A stretch of DNA of 64,000 bases. Origin: Gallibacter sp963558965. GTDB taxonomy: Bacteria > Bacillota > Clostridia > Peptostreptococcales > Anaerovoracaceae. The position numbers and the translations under genes are program-made. Position 1 is the stretch's first letter. Each line of letters starts with the position of its first letter. The notes under the pieces were generated by a model. The model ran no database searches and was not told where the DNA came from. It saw only the letters and a list, made by a program, of their open reading frames with translations. The stretch lies in contig CAUWIT010000007.1 of the NCBI GenBank assembly GCA_963558965.1, forward strand, positions 16,577 through 80,576. Reading direction: 5' to 3'. Positions 63,705-64,000 of this stretch are shown here, piece after piece.

Positions 63705-64000
63705 GTTTGTTCTTTGAATGAGTTATTTATAGAGAGGTTAATATTATATATAGGATTAATGGTCATTAATCCTTGTGCTACTTGTTTATATCTTTCTTTC
63801 CCTTTCACACAACTGTAGTATAGCTTATCTCAGTGACATTGCTGTGACTAAAAAATAAACGAAATGTCACCCATACTCTCTTCGCCTACTCTTTTCGCCA
63901 ATTATCAACAAATCATTATCATAAACTACTAATAAAATTAATCCCAGCAAAAATAAAAACCACTAGTGAACTAGTGGTTTTCTCAGACCCTAGAAGGGTC
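63705..64000. other. Gene-free right edge with inverted repeats
   Basis: No open frame with an RBS is visible. It holds three inverted repeats: GGATTAATG/CATTAATCC (63753-63772), a terminator-like stem AAAACCACTAGT/ACTAGTGGTTTT (63956-63981), and GACCCT/AGGGTC at the very end (63986-64000) cut by the window. The second may terminate a gene reading in from the right. Confidence 0.6.

Noticed and set aside
1..64000. CRISPR arrays, tRNA and rRNA genes, insertion sequences
   Set aside because: No regularly spaced direct repeats, no cloverleaf-type sequence and no transposase frame were found by eye; a tRNAscan or repeat search was not possible.

Overview
The window looks like a chromosomal stretch of a low-GC, amino-acid-fermenting anaerobe of the class Clostridia. 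The evidence is an AT-rich genome, Firmicute-type RBS and sigma-A promoters, a trimeric [FeFe] hydrogenase, and a reductive Stickland-type cluster built on a 2-hydroxyacyl-CoA dehydratase. I cannot name the species. Peptostreptococcaceae or Anaerovoracaceae relatives are plausible by gene content only.

Layout. (1) 1-14126, plus strand: a tightly packed run of dxs (cut by the left edge), tlyA, an aminotransferase, mutS, mutL, miaA, a tyrosine recombinase, a YnbB-type PLP protein, a VTT-family membrane protein, and a two-gene module resembling corrinoid-activation proteins. It closes at a strong terminator. (2) 14281-18494: a small accessory region with a NADAR protein of visibly higher GC, an unknown protein, a membrane gene split by an in-frame stop, a DUF4241 protein, a LexA-boxed yneA-like LysM gene and a PepSY protein. 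(3) 18560-22023, minus: ruvX, ireB, alaS. (4) 22115-23062, plus: an aldo/keto reductase with a ferredoxin tail. (5) 23107-32207, minus: mnmA-iscU-iscS, ynzC, comEA, two radical-SAM-linked genes, an HD-domain gene, obgE, rpmA, rplU. (6) 32343-36070, minus: an OpuC-type osmolyte ABC transporter and a secreted Big_2 protein. (7) 36099-40233, minus: hydCBA. (8) 40408-49354, minus: recA (SOS-boxed), an LCP gene, cinA, pgsA, rimO, ftsK, uppP. (9) 49584-61562, minus: the amino acid fermentation cluster. (10) 61643-63653: a DUF3089 hydrolase (minus) diverging from asd (plus).

How the metabolic genes fit together: an amino acid enters by BrnQ, an aminotransferase makes the 2-oxo acid, a D-2-hydroxyacid dehydrogenase makes the (R)-2-hydroxy acid, FldA/HadA moves CoA onto it, the FldI-activated FldBC/HadBC dehydratase makes the enoyl-CoA, and an acyl-CoA dehydrogenase reduces it. 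An acyl-CoA ligase can prime the CoA-transfer cycle. An FCD-type GntR regulator sits next door, and a perfect 14-bp palindrome plus a 12/14 copy lie just downstream of the two predicted promoters. The hydrogenase would balance NADH and ferredoxin.

The most notable observations are this cluster with its predicted operators, the corrinoid-activation-like pair without a visible partner, the SOS sites at yneA and recA, an L27 without the cleaved Firmicute leader together with absence of prp, and an L21 with an extra C-terminal domain. I found no CRISPR array, tRNA, rRNA, insertion sequence or prophage.
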